From AP-15 sp963787425 (GTDB taxonomy: Bacteria > Pseudomonadota > Alphaproteobacteria > ATCC43930 > CGMCC-115725), in NCBI GenBank assembly GCA_963787425.1, contig CAWBCV010000007.1:434001-498000 (forward strand): a stretch of DNA of 64,000 nucleotides. Reading direction: 5' to 3'. The notes beneath the pieces are model-generated. The model ran no database searches. It was given only the letters and a program-made list of their open reading frames with translations, and was not told the DNA's origin. The position numbers and the translations under genes are program-made. Positions 63,834 to 64,000 of this stretch are shown piece after piece. The first letter of the stretch is position 1; each line of letters begins with the position of its first letter.

Positions 63834-64000
63834 ATGGACACCTCCGACGGCTTCTCTACCGGTCCGCGACTTTCCGATGCCCCGCAAGGCGACGTTGCGC
63901 GGCAAGCCGTTGCGGCGCTGAGGGGCTACGCATTCCAGCTCTATGGAAGCGTGCTCGCCTGGTTGGAGCTGAAAGAAGGCGAGGATTTATTTCTCGAAGT
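63834..64000 (+). CDS. 5' part of a large protein resembling defence-type N-terminal domains (runs off the window)
   Basis: ATG at 63834, preceded in frame by TGA at 63828, and open to the last base: 55 codons. It reads DTSDGFSTGPRLSDAPQG, ARQAVAALRGYAFQLYGSVL and AWLELKEGEDLFLEV. The 'LRGYxxQ....L.W..L.EGE.L.LEV' layout resembles the N-terminal endonuclease-type domain (DUF4297/Cap4-like) of large antiviral proteins. No catalytic residues are in view because only the start is present, so the call is tentative. Confidence 0.4.
   Translation, partial: MDTSDGFSTGPRLSDAPQGDVARQAVAALRGYAFQLYGSVLAWLELKEGEDLFLE

Noticed and set aside
1..64000. CRISPR arrays, tRNA, rRNA, prophage structural genes
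   Set aside because: No regularly spaced repeats, no recognisable tRNA or rRNA sequence, and no phage structural genes were seen.

Overview
The window is 64 kb of high-GC DNA that reads as an alphaproteobacterial chromosome, most likely from the Hyphomicrobiales/Rhizobiales. The pointers are the lysA-TIGR02302 gene pair, the ech | mutM | ubiE-ubiB-coaBC-dut arrangement, CIRCE-controlled groE operons in two copies, and small palindromic intergenic repeats of the kind scattered through Bradyrhizobium-like genomes. No rRNA, tRNA or CRISPR array was seen.

Layout. 1-4.3 kb: 3' end of lysA, a TIGR02302/DUF4175 membrane protein and a DUF882 peptidase. 4.2-7.3 kb: an orphan NMT1-type binding protein and a broken metallo-beta-lactamase-fold gene, bracketed by a remnant and the intact copy of a VIT1-type gene. 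7.3-26.5 kb: mostly housekeeping (FAD oxidoreductase, pyrC, a solo groL, a transglutaminase-like gene, kup, small conserved proteins, thiolase, a frameshifted acuI, enoyl-CoA hydratase, mutM, ubiE, ubiB, coaBC). 26.5-28.7 kb: dut is reduced to fragments and is followed by a twin-domain dCTP deaminase and a second broken Dcd-like ORF in lower-GC DNA. 28.7-31 kb: an Rrf2 regulator, cysK and moeB. 31-35 kb: an IS110 remnant and a complete IS66 element with a perfect 8-bp target duplication. 35-39.8 kb: a giant single-chain signalling protein (CheB-CheR-PAS-PAS-kinase-receiver-receiver-LuxR HTH). 40-42 kb: debris. 42-44 kb: a full groES-groL operon. 44-47 kb: more pseudogenes (secreted propeller protein, DUF5681).

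46.8-62.5 kb is an accessory catabolic region: a branched-chain-type solute-binding protein, VOC protein, both CoA-transferase subunits, a BKACE enzyme, Rieske dioxygenase beta and alpha subunits, an ACMSD-like amidohydrolase, an isochorismatase-fold hydrolase, an amine oxidase and a GST. The probable original order on the minus strand was isochorismatase, amidohydrolase, Rieske alpha, Rieske beta, BKACE, CoA-transferase A, CoA-transferase B. It is broken in three places. A block carrying a MntA/HepT-type toxin-antitoxin pair and a decayed restriction-modification operon (DNA methyltransferase fused by deletion to a MutL/MORC-like GHKL ATPase) lies between an intact and a decayed copy of the Rieske alpha gene. 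A small inverted-repeat cassette with a DUF559 remnant sits at the alpha/beta junction. Two opposite-strand genes separate the CoA-transferase subunits. The window ends inside an ORF whose N-terminus resembles large antiviral-type proteins.

Many accessory genes carry frameshifts. Those with several lesions (MBL-fold gene, propeller protein, dut, R-M genes, second Rieske alpha) are real decay on the sequence evidence. Single indels in otherwise perfect genes (acuI, amine oxidase, C-terminus of the NMT1 protein) could also be sequencing errors.
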